Below, piece after piece: positions 11,690-22,331 of a stretch of DNA of 64,000 bases. The notes beneath the pieces are model-generated. The model was not told the DNA's origin. It saw only the letters and a program-made list of their open reading frames with translations, and ran no database searches. The translations under genes were made by a program, and so were the position numbers. Each line of letters starts with the position of its first letter. Position 1 is the first letter of the stretch. The stretch comes from Pseudo-nitzschia pungens (Eukaryota; Bacillariophyta; Bacillariophyceae; Bacillariales; Bacillariaceae): assembly GCA_037355855.1 (NCBI GenBank), contig CM074767.1, forward strand, positions 1,612,001 through 1,676,000, in the 5' to 3' direction.

Positions 11690-14600
11690 ATGTGGCGGGT
11701 TGCAAAGAAGTTTTGCCTGGAGACGCCTCTCTCCTCGTTAGATCCGGCGAAGAATAAGGAGTCTGAGGCGGCCTTCCGAAAGATTCAATCACATTATTTT
11801 GAAAATGGAAGTCTTTGCTTCAAGGCGAAATTCATAGACGGAATGAAGGGGGAGGAATTTGAAGTCGACCTATCATTCGCTGATCTTCGAATGAAAGAGC
11901 AAATTGCGTGCGCCAAGTATATTCGAGAATATGTTGTCGAGGATCGCCGTGGGCAGCGTCCTTTCAATAAATGGGCAGATATTGTCCTAAAGCCTGTAGA
12001 CGAGGACGTTGGCATGCAAAGAAAGGACATCTTTTTCGGCACCGTGGAGAGCAAGAAATTTCTCGGGGGTGTTCGATTCTATCATGTTAGGTACGACGAC
12101 GACGACGAAGAAGACTTGGATTTTGACCAGTTGAAAGAGTCTCTTGAATTATACGAACAGTTTAAGGAACTTGACGTTCGGCGGAGTGATAAAAATGCCC
12201 AACAAAGTATTGAAGCAATCTTGGAGCCAAGAAGAAGTTCCCGTGTCAAAAAAAACAGTTCGGACAAGGTAGAAATTGAACAAAGTCATCTGGATTCAAA
12301 AGAGGAAAAGACTGTTATTGCCAGAGGAAAGAAAACTGGGACTGAGAACGCTGATGTGGAAACAATCCCTCCTGAATCATCTGAAAGTGCAGGGTGGATT
12401 ACGGGGACCAAAAGGGGTCGGGCGCAAAAGTTTACCCTTACAACAATTCCGGAATCATACGATAGGACACGCATGGGTACCCGTAGCAAGAAAGGTAGAA
12501 CCGAGAACGTAGACACCAGATCAAGGCGCCAGGAATCAAAAGAGGGGAGGCGTGTAATTGCTGGCGTTAAGAAAGGTATGTCTGGCAACATCGATACAGA
12601 CACAATTCATCGGGAATCACGCAAAAGAACAAGAATGGCTAACGAGAGGACGCAAATGACAACGAGACGGCAGGTGTCCTCAAAAGAAAGTTTGACTAGT
12701 ATTGGTCCCTTTAGTGCGAGGGCACAAAAAGGTACAACGAGCTGGGAATGGGTTGAGGGAAAAAAGCAAACCTCCAATGCCACTATTTCCAAAAAACGCA
12801 AGTGTCATAAATCTATGACGTTTCGACGGATTCTAGACCATATTTGGAAGGATGGCGTTTGGTATTTCAAAGCACAGTTCTTGGACAAAGCTCAGAACAC
12901 TCTTGAGGAATTTGACATGCCATTTCTCAAGCTGCGAGAGGAAGAACCCGTCTCGTGCGCTAAGTACATTCGTGAATACATTTCTGAACGTCGGCGTGGT
13001 GAGCGCCCCTTGAATACATGGGCCAAATCAGTGTTGGACATCGACAAACCAAGTGATGTGTACGTGTATGAATCAACCAAACCACGAACTACGGAAAATT
13101 TGAATGACAAATATGTTTCTCGACGTGTTGCGAAGGAATTTCAAGTATCCGAATCGGGGATTTTCTTTGGCACAGTGGAAAGCACCTTTGTGGAGGAAGG
13201 TAAAGGCTATCGATTATGGCACATAATTTATGACGATGGGGACGAAGAGGATATGTATTTGGAAGAACTAAAGCGCTCACTCGGATTTTATGAACAATGT
13301 AAGAAACTAGATCAGAGGCAGAAACTGAAAGACGGAGATCTTCGAGGGAATACAAAAGGTCCGAGATCAAAATCTAAAGTAAGTCATCGAGAGTCATCAA
13401 GGAGGACAGCGAATGCCATTGTCAATTCTCTAAAGAAACCAAATCCTCAGCCTCATGCAAAACTTTCTAGATTACATACCGAAAGTAGCTGTCGGACGTC
13501 GGGCGAAATGATAGTTAAGACTAGGACCAGTTCTCTGAAGGACGACGGAAATGAAAATCATTGTGCGATTGCTCCCCCGCCTCTAGAAGTGGAAGAATTT
13601 CGCAATAGGCGAGTAAATGGTGATACAGGAAAGGAAGAGTATCTTATCAAGTGGAAGGGATATCCCGAATCAAGTAATACGTGGGAAGCCTTATCCGACA
13701 CGAAGACTCAAAACGACGCTAAAAAATGGTGGAAACAGGAGACGATTCGGCGAAACAATGCTGTCCTGATGTCTTCTGACAACGATACCGACGACGAAGT
13801 AAAGGTAACAAAGGACCCCGCAAAGTGGAGGAAGAAAATTGCCAATTACAAGTTGGTAGCAAGGGAGCCACCGAAGGCCTCCAACGGAGAATGCGGGGAA
13901 AGAGAAAATGGGGAACGCATTTTGAACGTAAAGACTACTAATGGGGTGCACCAGAACATGCTCCAGAACGCTAAAAATCCGGTATCAAATGAATTAAAGC
14001 ATTGCCGAAAAGAAGCGCAAGAAGGAGCGCAAAACTCAGTTGTCAACAGGAACGAGAAGGATCACCAGATGGATAAAGTGGAAGATTCTAACAGAATGGA
14101 AACTTGGAACCACAATGTCGAAACTTTGTGGTCAAATACGCGAAGAACGTGTCCAGATCCGTCAGAGGAGACAAGGAAAACAACTTGGAGTAGTCTCGCA
14201 ATACAAAAATGTCTCAAATGTCCCAGAGTCGCTCGGAAAGGTATGTCTGGAAATTTGAATTTTGTCCATCTCGTTCTCTAATAGAGAGTTCCAACGATTC
14301 ATTGCAAAAGCTTTATACTAATACCATTCATGGTGGAAATCCACCAACGTGCTCAGACTGTATCGGGTTACTCTGCATTCGCTGTTGCACGGACAAAACG
14401 TGTATTGCTCACGAGGAGCAAAGGGCGAAGACACGCTGGAAAGTGGATGTGACATCCGGAACGACACAGATTCAGCAAGCTGCTAAGGCGAAACGCGCTC
14501 GAAAGCTCGCGCGGGGGCGATTCAGAGAATCAGAATTCCAATATATTAACGATACAGTTGTGCTTTGGGATTTGCGAACCGTTTTGGAACCGGTACCACC

Positions 14601-14988
14601 TCAATCTTCGGGTGTTGGAGCAAAGGCAACAGCGAAAGGAGCACCCACCGACGACAAACAGCAAAGCGATACAAGAAAATTAGCTCCGTCTGCGTCATCT
14701 GATTGTGGAAAAACGGCACCACCGACAGCGGTGTCATCGGTGGGTGTGAACAATTCATCAGCATCTTCATCATCACCTGCTACTGGACCCGTTTCGGTGA
14801 CTGCCATGGCCAAATACAAGAATGGCCTGAAGATCAAAGAAGACATTCTGCGTCGATCTCGAAAGAACTCTTCCAACTTCTCACGGAAAACGACTAATGT
14901 TCGAAGGGATTATTGTAGATCAAAGATGCGTTTTCGGTGTGTGATGGAAGATTTGTATAAAAAAAGTTTAATATCCCGGGATGAATAA
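11690..14988 (+). CDS. Chromodomain protein with duplicated Tudor-like module
   Basis: Exon 1 is 11690-14240 and exon 2 is 14285-14988, giving about 1084 residues. A module of about 135 residues occurs twice (about 29-162 and 377-545). Each has a shared CAKYIREY...RRG-x-RP block and then a FGTVES...Y-x-Y-D-D-x-D-E-E-D segment resembling the Tudor/Agenet fold used by chromatin readers. A chromodomain follows at about 634-684 (EEYLIKWKGYP, NTWE); its aromatic-cage positions look plausible. Past the intron is a Cys/His cluster (CLKC, then CSDC, CIRCC, C-x3-H), suggesting a zinc finger; its first CxxC lies in exon 1 and the rest in exon 2, which supports the splice. The C-terminus is Ser-rich and basic. 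The likely role is nuclear histone-mark reading; no enzyme domain is seen. It is not attached to any retroelement pol. Confidence 0.78.
14241..14284 (+). other. Short 44-bp intron in the chromodomain gene
   Basis: A strong donor GTATGT and acceptor TCTCTAATAG are only 44 bp apart. Reading through unspliced adds 14 residues and then a stop. Splicing opens a further 234 codons and completes a Cys-rich finger. It is short for an intron, so cDNA support would matter. Confidence 0.65.
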
Positions 14989-15404
14989 TGCAGATTGTAA
15001 CATATGTCTCTGTGCAAAGACGCCACTAAAGTAAGTGACAAAATGTCCACCGAATTGGAAACCTCTCCCAAATAAGGATTTGAAGAATCCAAGTATGATC
15101 ATAAACGGCATATTTATTTAGAGATTGGTATAATTCTTATATCTCTAATTTACAAGTGTGACTTCTATAATTTACAAGTGAGTGCACAAAGCGTAGACTC
15201 CGAGTTCATAAATCTGTTCAAAAAGATTCGAAAGGCCCTCGCGACGGAGTTCCAAGAGATGAAAATAATGAAGTTTCAATTTCAATCTTCGGCAAAGGTC
15301 TCTTCAGTGCGCAATATATTACCCATAGATGCATTGAAATACAACTTTGCTGCATCATTTTCGTAGAGATTGATTCCAACAGAGTGTCCCAAACAATTTT
15401 TGAT
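14989..15404. other. Gene-free stretch between convergent genes
   Basis: The 3' regions of two convergent genes meet here. A direct repeat of ATTTACAAGTG occurs near 15150-15180. No ORF or RNA gene was recognised. Confidence 0.4.
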
Positions 15405-16034
15405 TCAGTCATAGATGCTCTTGTACTCTGTTATCTCGTATTCACTGGTGTCGTAAGCCTTGCAATCATATTCCTTCACCTGATATCCCTTTTGAATCGG
15501 CTTCTCACTTTTTTGGGGGTCTTCTTCTTTGGCTCTGCTACTTTGAAGTTTTTCCGTCAGCTTGATCTTAGTAAAACAACTCTCCAAGTGGTCGTTCTTT
15601 ACTTCGAGTCCCTCTTCGTCGCGTTGCTTGGCTCGAGCGTTGGCCAACTTATATACGTTTGTTTCGTGATAGTTTCGGGAGAAGATCTTGCTTTTGTTCT
15701 TGCGAATGTACTCCAATTCTTCCTCGGAACGGATTCTTCCCGTCCGCTCGGCTTTGCTTACGGTCGTTTTTGAGTCGTCCGAGACGCCCGCATAATTGAG
15801 CTGATTCGCGTTGTCCGGGATTACAATGGCCTCCAATTCCTCTTGTTCTTGTTGCGCTCGTTGCTGTTCGTGGGAAATGGCTGCGTCGTAGTCAAAGACC
15901 TGCGTGGTAGCGGGGATAACGTCGTTGCTGGAACTGCATTCCGAAACCTCGGTCGCCACGGGCAGGAGGGTCCCTTCCAGTTCGTCCACGTCTCGGACCA
16001 CTGTCACTGTTGTCGCTGCTTCCATTTTGGACAT
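15405..16034 (-). CDS. Hypothetical protein, Tyr/Glu-rich C-terminus
   Basis: A single-exon ORF of 209 residues with an ATG at 16034 (a second ATG lies three codons later). The N-terminus is acidic and Ser/Thr-rich, the middle is Gln/Glu-rich (QQRAQQEQEELE) and likely helical, followed by a basic stretch. The C-terminus has closely spaced Tyr residues in a repeating E-Y-x-x pattern (VKEYDCKAYDTSEYEITEY). There is no signal peptide, membrane segment or known domain. It converges with the chromodomain gene. Function is not recognised. Confidence 0.6.
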   Translation of the reverse strand: MSKMEAATTVTVVRDVDELEGTLLPVATEVSECSSSNDVIPATTQVFDYDAAISHEQQRAQQEQEELEAIVIPDNANQLNYAGVSDDSKTTVSKAERTGRIRSEEELEYIRKNKSKIFSRNYHETNVYKLANARAKQRDEEGLEVKNDHLESCFTKIKLTEKLQSSRAKEEDPQKSEKPIQKGYQVKEYDCKAYDTSEYEITEYKSIYD

Positions 16035-16943
16035 TCTCTCCTTCGTTTGCTGGGTTGTTGGATTGTGTTTCGATTGTGTTCCCTCTTTTAGTATTCTTTT
16101 TTCACGGGTGAAGTAGATGCTTTCAAACGTGTTGATTGAGAGTCGAGAATGAAAGAATCATAAAAATCATCACTCGCGAACCTCATCCGGTCACTTCTTG
16201 CGAACCATCTTGTACGGTAAGGTTAATACGGCACTTATGTCTCCTGCAGATTTTTTCACAGGGCAAGCTTTGTTTTTTGACGATGCGTTCTTTATTTTCT
16301 AAGACACGATTCTTCATTTTAGTCGTGTGAAAATTTTGTCGGGCTTCTTCCAAACAGAAATTTAATTTTATTACTACTACTATTTTTTGTATCGGAAAAA
16401 TAACGATTTTCGAAAATGTTCTAAATAGAAACCGTATTGGCTTTGCTGGCTCTGAGGATGCCATTCCGAATTAGTCATATTTGTTTTTATAGGGACCATA
16501 GTGATTCGGCATGCGCAGAATTCCACGAGGAGACGAAGTAGAAAAGCGGAAAGGGGAGAATCAAACAACAGTGTTCGCAATTTCTTCAAAAATCGACGGA
16601 AACCAACGCATTCAATTGGTTGACCGAGATCTAACGAGTTCTGACAGTAAATTAACCTTACTACCGGTAGTCCGAGTAAGTTAACCGTCGCCGCTATCAC
16701 AACGTTTTCGACGATACTCGGGGAGCTTCAAGAGGTCACTTTTGATTGGATATCACACCCGCACGCAGCCAAACGAAACTTTAGCGACGAACCAAATCAT
16801 CGAACAATAGGAGAGAGGTGTTCTATTGTTGTTGCGTTCACCAATACAATTGGTCTGAGAAGGACGTAGTGTAATCATCTGGTGTCTTCTATGCCACAAT
16901 TGCAACTCAAAGAAATCAAATTGTTCATTGCCAAGAGTTCCAG
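16035..16943. other. Divergent intergenic region
   Basis: Separates the divergently transcribed genes at 16034 (minus) and 16944 (plus), so it should hold both promoters. A TACGGTAAGGTTAA word is at about 16213. No convincing ORF or RNA gene was seen. Confidence 0.4.
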
Positions 16944-18812
16944 ATGGGAAGACTTGACGAAAGTCTGCTGTCAACAGCTTCGACCTTGATCGATAGCTGT
17001 TCTTCGCTAGACGCATCTCTCGATAAAGAGCCCCCCCGTTACAAAGGCACTGCAAAAGAGAACAATGGAGTTAATTCTAAGTCAATTCCTGGTTGGAAGC
17101 AGCCCAGCTTGAAATACAGTAACGGTGGGAGAATTGCCTCTGCAGCAACGTACGGCAACGCTGCTGCTATTATCGAAGCGAGAAATGCAAACATTGTCTC
17201 TCCCATCGGATCACCCATCGCAATTTCCACCAACCGGTTGCTGTTGTCTACGGATCACTCCATAGGAGAAAGCAGTACGAGTACATCGAACTCGAAACTA
17301 GATCTCCTCCGCACAAGGAACAAACTGTTGAGGAATCAAGGCAGCCAAAAGATTGCCGAGAGTAGGGAGTCTCTTCGAAAGAATCGAACGGTCTCTATTG
17401 ATTTGCCTCCGCATGCCTCTCGGCCCGCCGAGAAACGAGAGGAGTTGTCCGAACTAAATACAGAACCTATTCGACCATTAGCTGCAAGCATCATGAAGGG
17501 CACTTTGATCAAGAAATCGGTGGACCTTCCTGTTTTGTTGCGTCGTTCCAACAATGTAATCGACCAATTAACATCGGAAATTGCTACCGCAGGCGACATA
17601 ATCAACCAGAGCAGTAGCCACGACGTGGATATGACCATTCGATTAGACACTAGTGCCCTTATTCGCGATGAGGTGATCACTCTACCCCCTGCCCCTATTG
17701 TGGAGCCCTTTGATGAACAGGCAAGCATCGAGAATGATGAGAACAGTCTTCACAACCTTTCTGTTGACGACGAATGGGATCACTCGACCATATCCGCGTC
17801 GGCTCCGGACACTCCGTCTCGCTTTGATGCCCTCACATATTCCAATGATAATATAACACCTCCTCCATCCCAATCCGTCAATTGTTCAGGCCTCCCGCCC
17901 CCCGAAGTCGTAGTGAAGATTATCGCTCCCCGAAGTCCCAAGCCTCGTTCTGACGCCGAAATGCGTCATCGCAAGCAGCGACCACCTTCGCTTTCACCCC
18001 ATCGGGGAGATTGCGCCTCCATGTACAACACGAATCAAAAGTGCGAGAAGCTCACAGTCGAAAACGATTGCCTCAAGCGGCAACTGGACTTGCTCGAGAG
18101 TAGGCACCGTGACTGGCAGCGCAAGCTCGCCGAGCAGATCCGCGACAACCGCGAACAAGTACCCGAAGCAATGCGGACACCGGGCAGTCCCACTATATCC
18201 ACCACCAGTGGAACTTCCAAGGCTGTAAGCTACCGCTCGTATCGGAATCGTCGGAAGAAAAAGAACGATCGCCGACGCCTCGCGATGCTACTCCTAGTGG
18301 CTCCGTTTGTGCTTTCTTGGACGCTTTGGTTCTATCGAACCGTTCGCGATGTTTCTTTGTCGCGACGAATGGATCGTAATCGCTCCATTAATAATCAACG
18401 AGGGCCGAAAGCAACTCTATCACAACCAGCCCTCGCTGGCCTTGCCACATTAATGCGCGACGGAGTCCTGCGGCAAACTGTTTTGGGTCCAATATTGTTC
18501 CGTGACAAGTCGAACAGGAGAGTACAATCAGAAACCACGAATTCTGGCAGTAACTTAGATGGAAAGGACGAAAACGTCGACTACACAGACGCTCTACCTG
18601 TTGTTGCTGCTCCCAAACAACGAAGAATTCAAGGAGCTACGATGAGAGAAGACATGAAGTCGAGTTCCTCCCGACGAAATGGTAGCCGTTTGAAACGCTG
18701 GTTGGAAAAACGGCTTTCTAAGATGAAAATACAAAAAGAGAACGATGTGTCTGGGGTTTGGTTGAGAAGGGCGCGGCAAATCAAAACCAGGGAGTTGCAT
18801 GCCGAGCTATGA
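16944..18812 (+). CDS. Single-pass membrane protein with coiled coil, unknown
   Basis: A 622-residue single-exon ORF starting at ATG 16944. The first 350 residues are Ser/Thr/Pro-rich and probably disordered. A heptad-like stretch at about 355-400 (CEKLTVENDCLKRQLDLLE) predicts a short coiled coil. A basic patch (YRNRRKKKNDRR) precedes one hydrophobic segment at about 447-465, and about 155 mostly basic residues follow. No signal peptide is present, so the protein is probably inserted by this internal anchor with a long cytosolic N-terminus. No catalytic domain is visible; a tether or scaffold role is conceivable but not shown. Confidence 0.68.
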   Translation: MGRLDESLLSTASTLIDSCSSLDASLDKEPPRYKGTAKENNGVNSKSIPGWKQPSLKYSNGGRIASAATYGNAAAIIEARNANIVSPIGSPIAISTNRLLLSTDHSIGESSTSTSNSKLDLLRTRNKLLRNQGSQKIAESRESLRKNRTVSIDLPPHASRPAEKREELSELNTEPIRPLAASIMKGTLIKKSVDLPVLLRRSNNVIDQLTSEIATAGDIINQSSSHDVDMTIRLDTSALIRDEVITLPPAPIVEPFDEQASIENDENSLHNLSVDDEWDHSTISASAPDTPSRFDALTYSNDNITPPPSQSVNCSGLPPPEVVVKIIAPRSPKPRSDAEMRHRKQRPPSLSPHRGDCASMYNTNQKCEKLTVENDCLKRQLDLLESRHRDWQRKLAEQIRDNREQVPEAMRTPGSPTISTTSGTSKAVSYRSYRNRRKKKNDRRRLAMLLLVAPFVLSWTLWFYRTVRDVSLSRRMDRNRSINNQRGPKATLSQPALAGLATLMRDGVLRQTVLGPILFRDKSNRRVQSETTNSGSNLDGKDENVDYTDALPVVAAPKQRRIQGATMREDMKSSSSRRNGSRLKRWLEKRLSKMKIQKENDVSGVWLRRARQIKTRELHAEL

Positions 18813-20404
18813 GAGCTGCGACTACTGTAGGGGTCGACCGTGGATCCTGTATTGAAATTCTTTTTGGTCATAATATTGTACACGTACGTTGAGTGCGAAC
18901 GGTGTTTGCGAACTTTGTTGGAAAAATCGGTAAGGAGCCGCTCTAAGCATTCGACACAAGGGTTCTTCGAACTGACACTACTGGAATCCTAATCTCTTGA
19001 TAGTTCTATGCCGTGTACTATGCGGTCGATTCAGCTTTTGAAAGACGCATTCCGACCACGAGCTCTCGTTGAATCATGAAATGGTTGAGTCTTGGCAACC
19101 ACCGTCATCAATTGGAGAGCTCTCTGCTTTGTTGAAACGGGATTCACAAAAATGTCGTGTGATCGATCCCAACTTTCATGGGTAGGAGTTGGGTACAAAC
19201 CTCTGTTCTGTTCAATTGTGAAAATACGATGAAGGTAGTTTGCTCCCGCGACGCACACTTCCAAGTAGAAACGCAGTATAAATCGGGGGACGTGCCTCGA
19301 TGGATCACTGCGTGGTGCTGGCACAGTCGATGTTCGACTGAATTAAGTCTTCCTTACTTTCTGCCGCGAGATTTGGATTTCGGAGAATGATAATACTTCA
19401 AAATTCCTAACAGCTGTCCCCCGGTTCTATGAGCTCTAGGACGAATGTCTACATAAACTTGGGGGACATATGTTAGGAGTTCCACAGTACGTTCTTTTAG
19501 ATTCATCAAGACAAAAGTATTCGCGTGATCTCAGGGTTCGAGAAGTCCCTACTTCTCACAATGAAAATGTCTGCCGAAGCCATATCAAATGCGTTTTTCT
19601 TCTAAAAGAGTAATGTCGCACTTGTCTTCTCAGACCCAAAGGAAACACAGCCTCTCCCTTTCAACCCAACCAGTCATGATCTGAAGTCTCTGAATGGTTT
19701 CTTGTATTGCTATTATTCTTTTCATTTTTTCCATAGTAATAGTTTTTACAAACTCGATACGCCCTTCTGAATTACTCTTCCAAATTTTTTATTTGTGTAC
19801 TTGGAAGTTGATGAGCAATTGGATCTCTGAAAGGCTGTTTCAGAACGTATCCCCTTCCAATTAATTGCTCAATCAAAGTCACCTTCGCATTCATAATTCA
19901 AACTCGAACTCATAGAAGTAATCTAGTACGAACTCGTAGTCCGAGATGCACGTTTCAGCGTTGATCACGAACCACATACGTTCAACAAAAACTTCTCCGG
20001 TCTGTGCAGCGCTGAAGATATGGTAAAGGTTACTCGTATCATGAGCCAAAATTAATCTTATTATTATTTTTTAACCGTCCTTGAGCGTTAGATGCCGTTC
20101 GGTACCATACCTACGTAGTACCACTGGGTTCCCAGCGAGGGAGTTTATCGACCGGTCAAGCACGGCTGGCGTGTTTGAAGAAGGTATCATAATTTTAAGC
20201 GATGGCGCGGAAAAAAAGCATCATGAACCACTCTTTTCTTCTTACTATTATTTTCAGTGTTGTGACACAAATTTCTTTCGGTATTTTCGTAGTCGGACTG
20301 GAGGTCAATTAGTTCAGTGCGGCAGATTGCTTCAGCTTATCGGTACCACTCATCACTCATTACCAAGGAACGTGAAACTTGAGACCCCTTTCCTTTGGCT
20401 TAAC
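18813..20404. other. Gene-free stretch with a hairpin repeat
   Basis: About 1.6 kb with only chance ORFs. It contains the short hairpin repeat annotated at 19393-19489. The right end should carry the promoter of the secreted-protein gene at 20405. Confidence 0.4.
19393..19489. repeat. Short hairpin repeat, copy 1 (MITE-like)
   Basis: Two inverted arms of about 35 bp (TACTTCAAAATTCCTAACAG and, inverted, TACTGTGGAACTCCTAACAT, each running on into TGTCCCCC) enclose about 30 bp. A second copy with the same arm sequence lies at 48666-48760. Two dispersed copies suggest a tiny nonautonomous element rather than a chance palindrome. No clear target duplication was found. Confidence 0.6.
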
Positions 20405-21485
20405 ATGTACATCGGACGCAGGTGGTTACTTCTTGTGAGCATACTTATTGCTCTTGCTTGGCTCGAATCTGCCGAAGGTGAGGGACGACGACGAAAACAA
20501 ACGGTCCGCACCATTGGAATTTGGTTGCGTAGTTAAGGGAAGGGTCGCCACTCACTCTATCATCTTGTTTTTGTACTCATCATATGTTTCGACTTGTTTA
20601 GGTTCACGGCTCAAGAAAGTGCGTAGGTCCATCGAAAACTCAAACGAAGAGGCGTCGGAAACAACGGAACAGAGGAGGCGACTAACATTAGCAGATGACG
20701 TCTTCACCACCACTAATCGGGAATTTGAAGTAACTGGTTATCACAGACACGTTGGCGAGATCATTGTTCAAGTCGTCAAAAAGTTTTCCAAAAATTTGGT
20801 CTCGCTTTTCAAGTTTACAACAAAGCAATGGAGACGAGTTGTGAACAATAGTCTAGGTGGGTTAATTGGTATGTTGCAGTCAGTGCAAAGCAAAAACGAA
20901 GCTGCCCTGCAGGACGTAGAAGTCGTTCCGGCACCCACAATATCTACTATTTATGATTCGCTTTCGAACGTCATGTCTCCTAGTCCACCAGAAGCCGAGC
21001 CTGCCACCGAGCAGCAGACGAGAGAACCAACTCCGAACACGCAACAACCTACGGCTATGAAAACACCAACCAACAATTTACAGCAGGAGGATACCACGAA
21101 ATCAGCACCACTCCGCAATATCCCAAAAGCAACATCAACCAAACGTGCGCTCAATAACAAGAAATCTGCAGACTTGGGTACAAGCGGTTCGTCGTTTGAA
21201 GCAATGAAATCTGCCGCCATTTCGGCATCAGAGGAAGAAAATGGTGTGGTTCCATCCACATCGGTGCTTGCCGGTCTTTTGCCTACACTAGTGGCAGGAC
21301 TCGTATTCACCACAGCTGGAAGCATGGTAGGATACTTGTGGAACGGCGAATGGACGGAAACGGCGTCGAGTGTGTACAATTACTTTTGGGGTGACGAGAC
21401 CGCCGAACCGTCTTATGATTCCGATATTGGACGTGAGTACGAGTACTCTTCTTCCAAAGCTATTCCTGTGACACCAGATCGTTAG
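20405..21485 (+). CDS. Secretory-pathway protein with C-terminal membrane anchor
   Basis: Exon 1 (20405-20477) encodes a classical signal peptide (MYIGRRWLLLVSILIALAWL, then ESAEG). An intron at 20478-20601 (donor GTGAGG, acceptor TTGTTTAG) joins in phase 1 to exon 2 (20602-21485), giving 318 residues. The mature part is Arg/Lys-rich near the start and Thr/Pro/Gln-rich in the middle. A hydrophobic segment near the end (LAGLLPTLVAGLVFTTAGSM) is followed by an acidic tail with a Tyr-Glu-Tyr motif. This suggests a type I membrane protein. No family is recognised. Without splicing neither half makes sense: the signal ORF stops early and the long ORF lacks a signal. Confidence 0.68.
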
Positions 21486-22331
21486 AAGCGACGCGGACTT
21501 CACTTTTTGTCACATCACGACAAGGACAATCGCAACAAGACACGATAAGGAACGTCGCATCACGGGATACAACACGACAAGACCGGAAGATTCCGAGCAA
21601 CTAATCATTTCTGTGTTTCTTCCGATACAATACATAGGAAGGAATATTGTGCATACGCACGTGAAAGCATGGAATGAAAATGAAGTGTTCGATGAACATC
21701 ACAGGGGACTGTTTTTCATCCCATCCTCCCTCGGGTTCCAACTTGCGATCAAAATGGTTTTTGCAAAAGTCAGCTCAACCAATCACCGGGAATCATCCTC
21801 ATAACATGCACAAGCGTGGAATGGAACGACATTATTTACATGAGAATAATCAGCCAAACGAACAAGAACTATACAGGGGACACAAATCACTCCACGCTTT
21901 TGAGGTTTTGAGCGCACAAAACATATTTCTAGATATAAACAATAAAGTATTTTTGAATATACGACACGACACGAACTGATCTATCTGCGCACGACGATAC
22001 TTGTACCGTAGATCTAGGTAAGTTAGTCGATGCTGGGTATTGTAAAGGGCATATAATAATTGATTGGAAGGTTAGATAGAATGATGCAATCAGAAAAGCG
22101 AGACGAATTTCTCGAGCCCGCGTCGACCGACGGGTCACCATTCCACAATATCTGCGGACGAAAGAATCGTGGCGTTGATATCAGAAACAATACTCATCTG
22201 CAGGCAAGGAAGGCACTACCAGTAGTACCGAAACCAAAATTGTTGTCGTCGCATCATTCTCGTTGAATAATAATTTACGAACGGGGAAATTCCATCGTCC
22301 CGGTGAGGGTTGCATCGACATTTTCGGAATT
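21486..22331. other. Gene-free stretch between convergent genes
   Basis: No coding or RNA feature recognised. Several ACACGAC/CACGAC direct repeats occur around 21520-21580. Confidence 0.4.
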
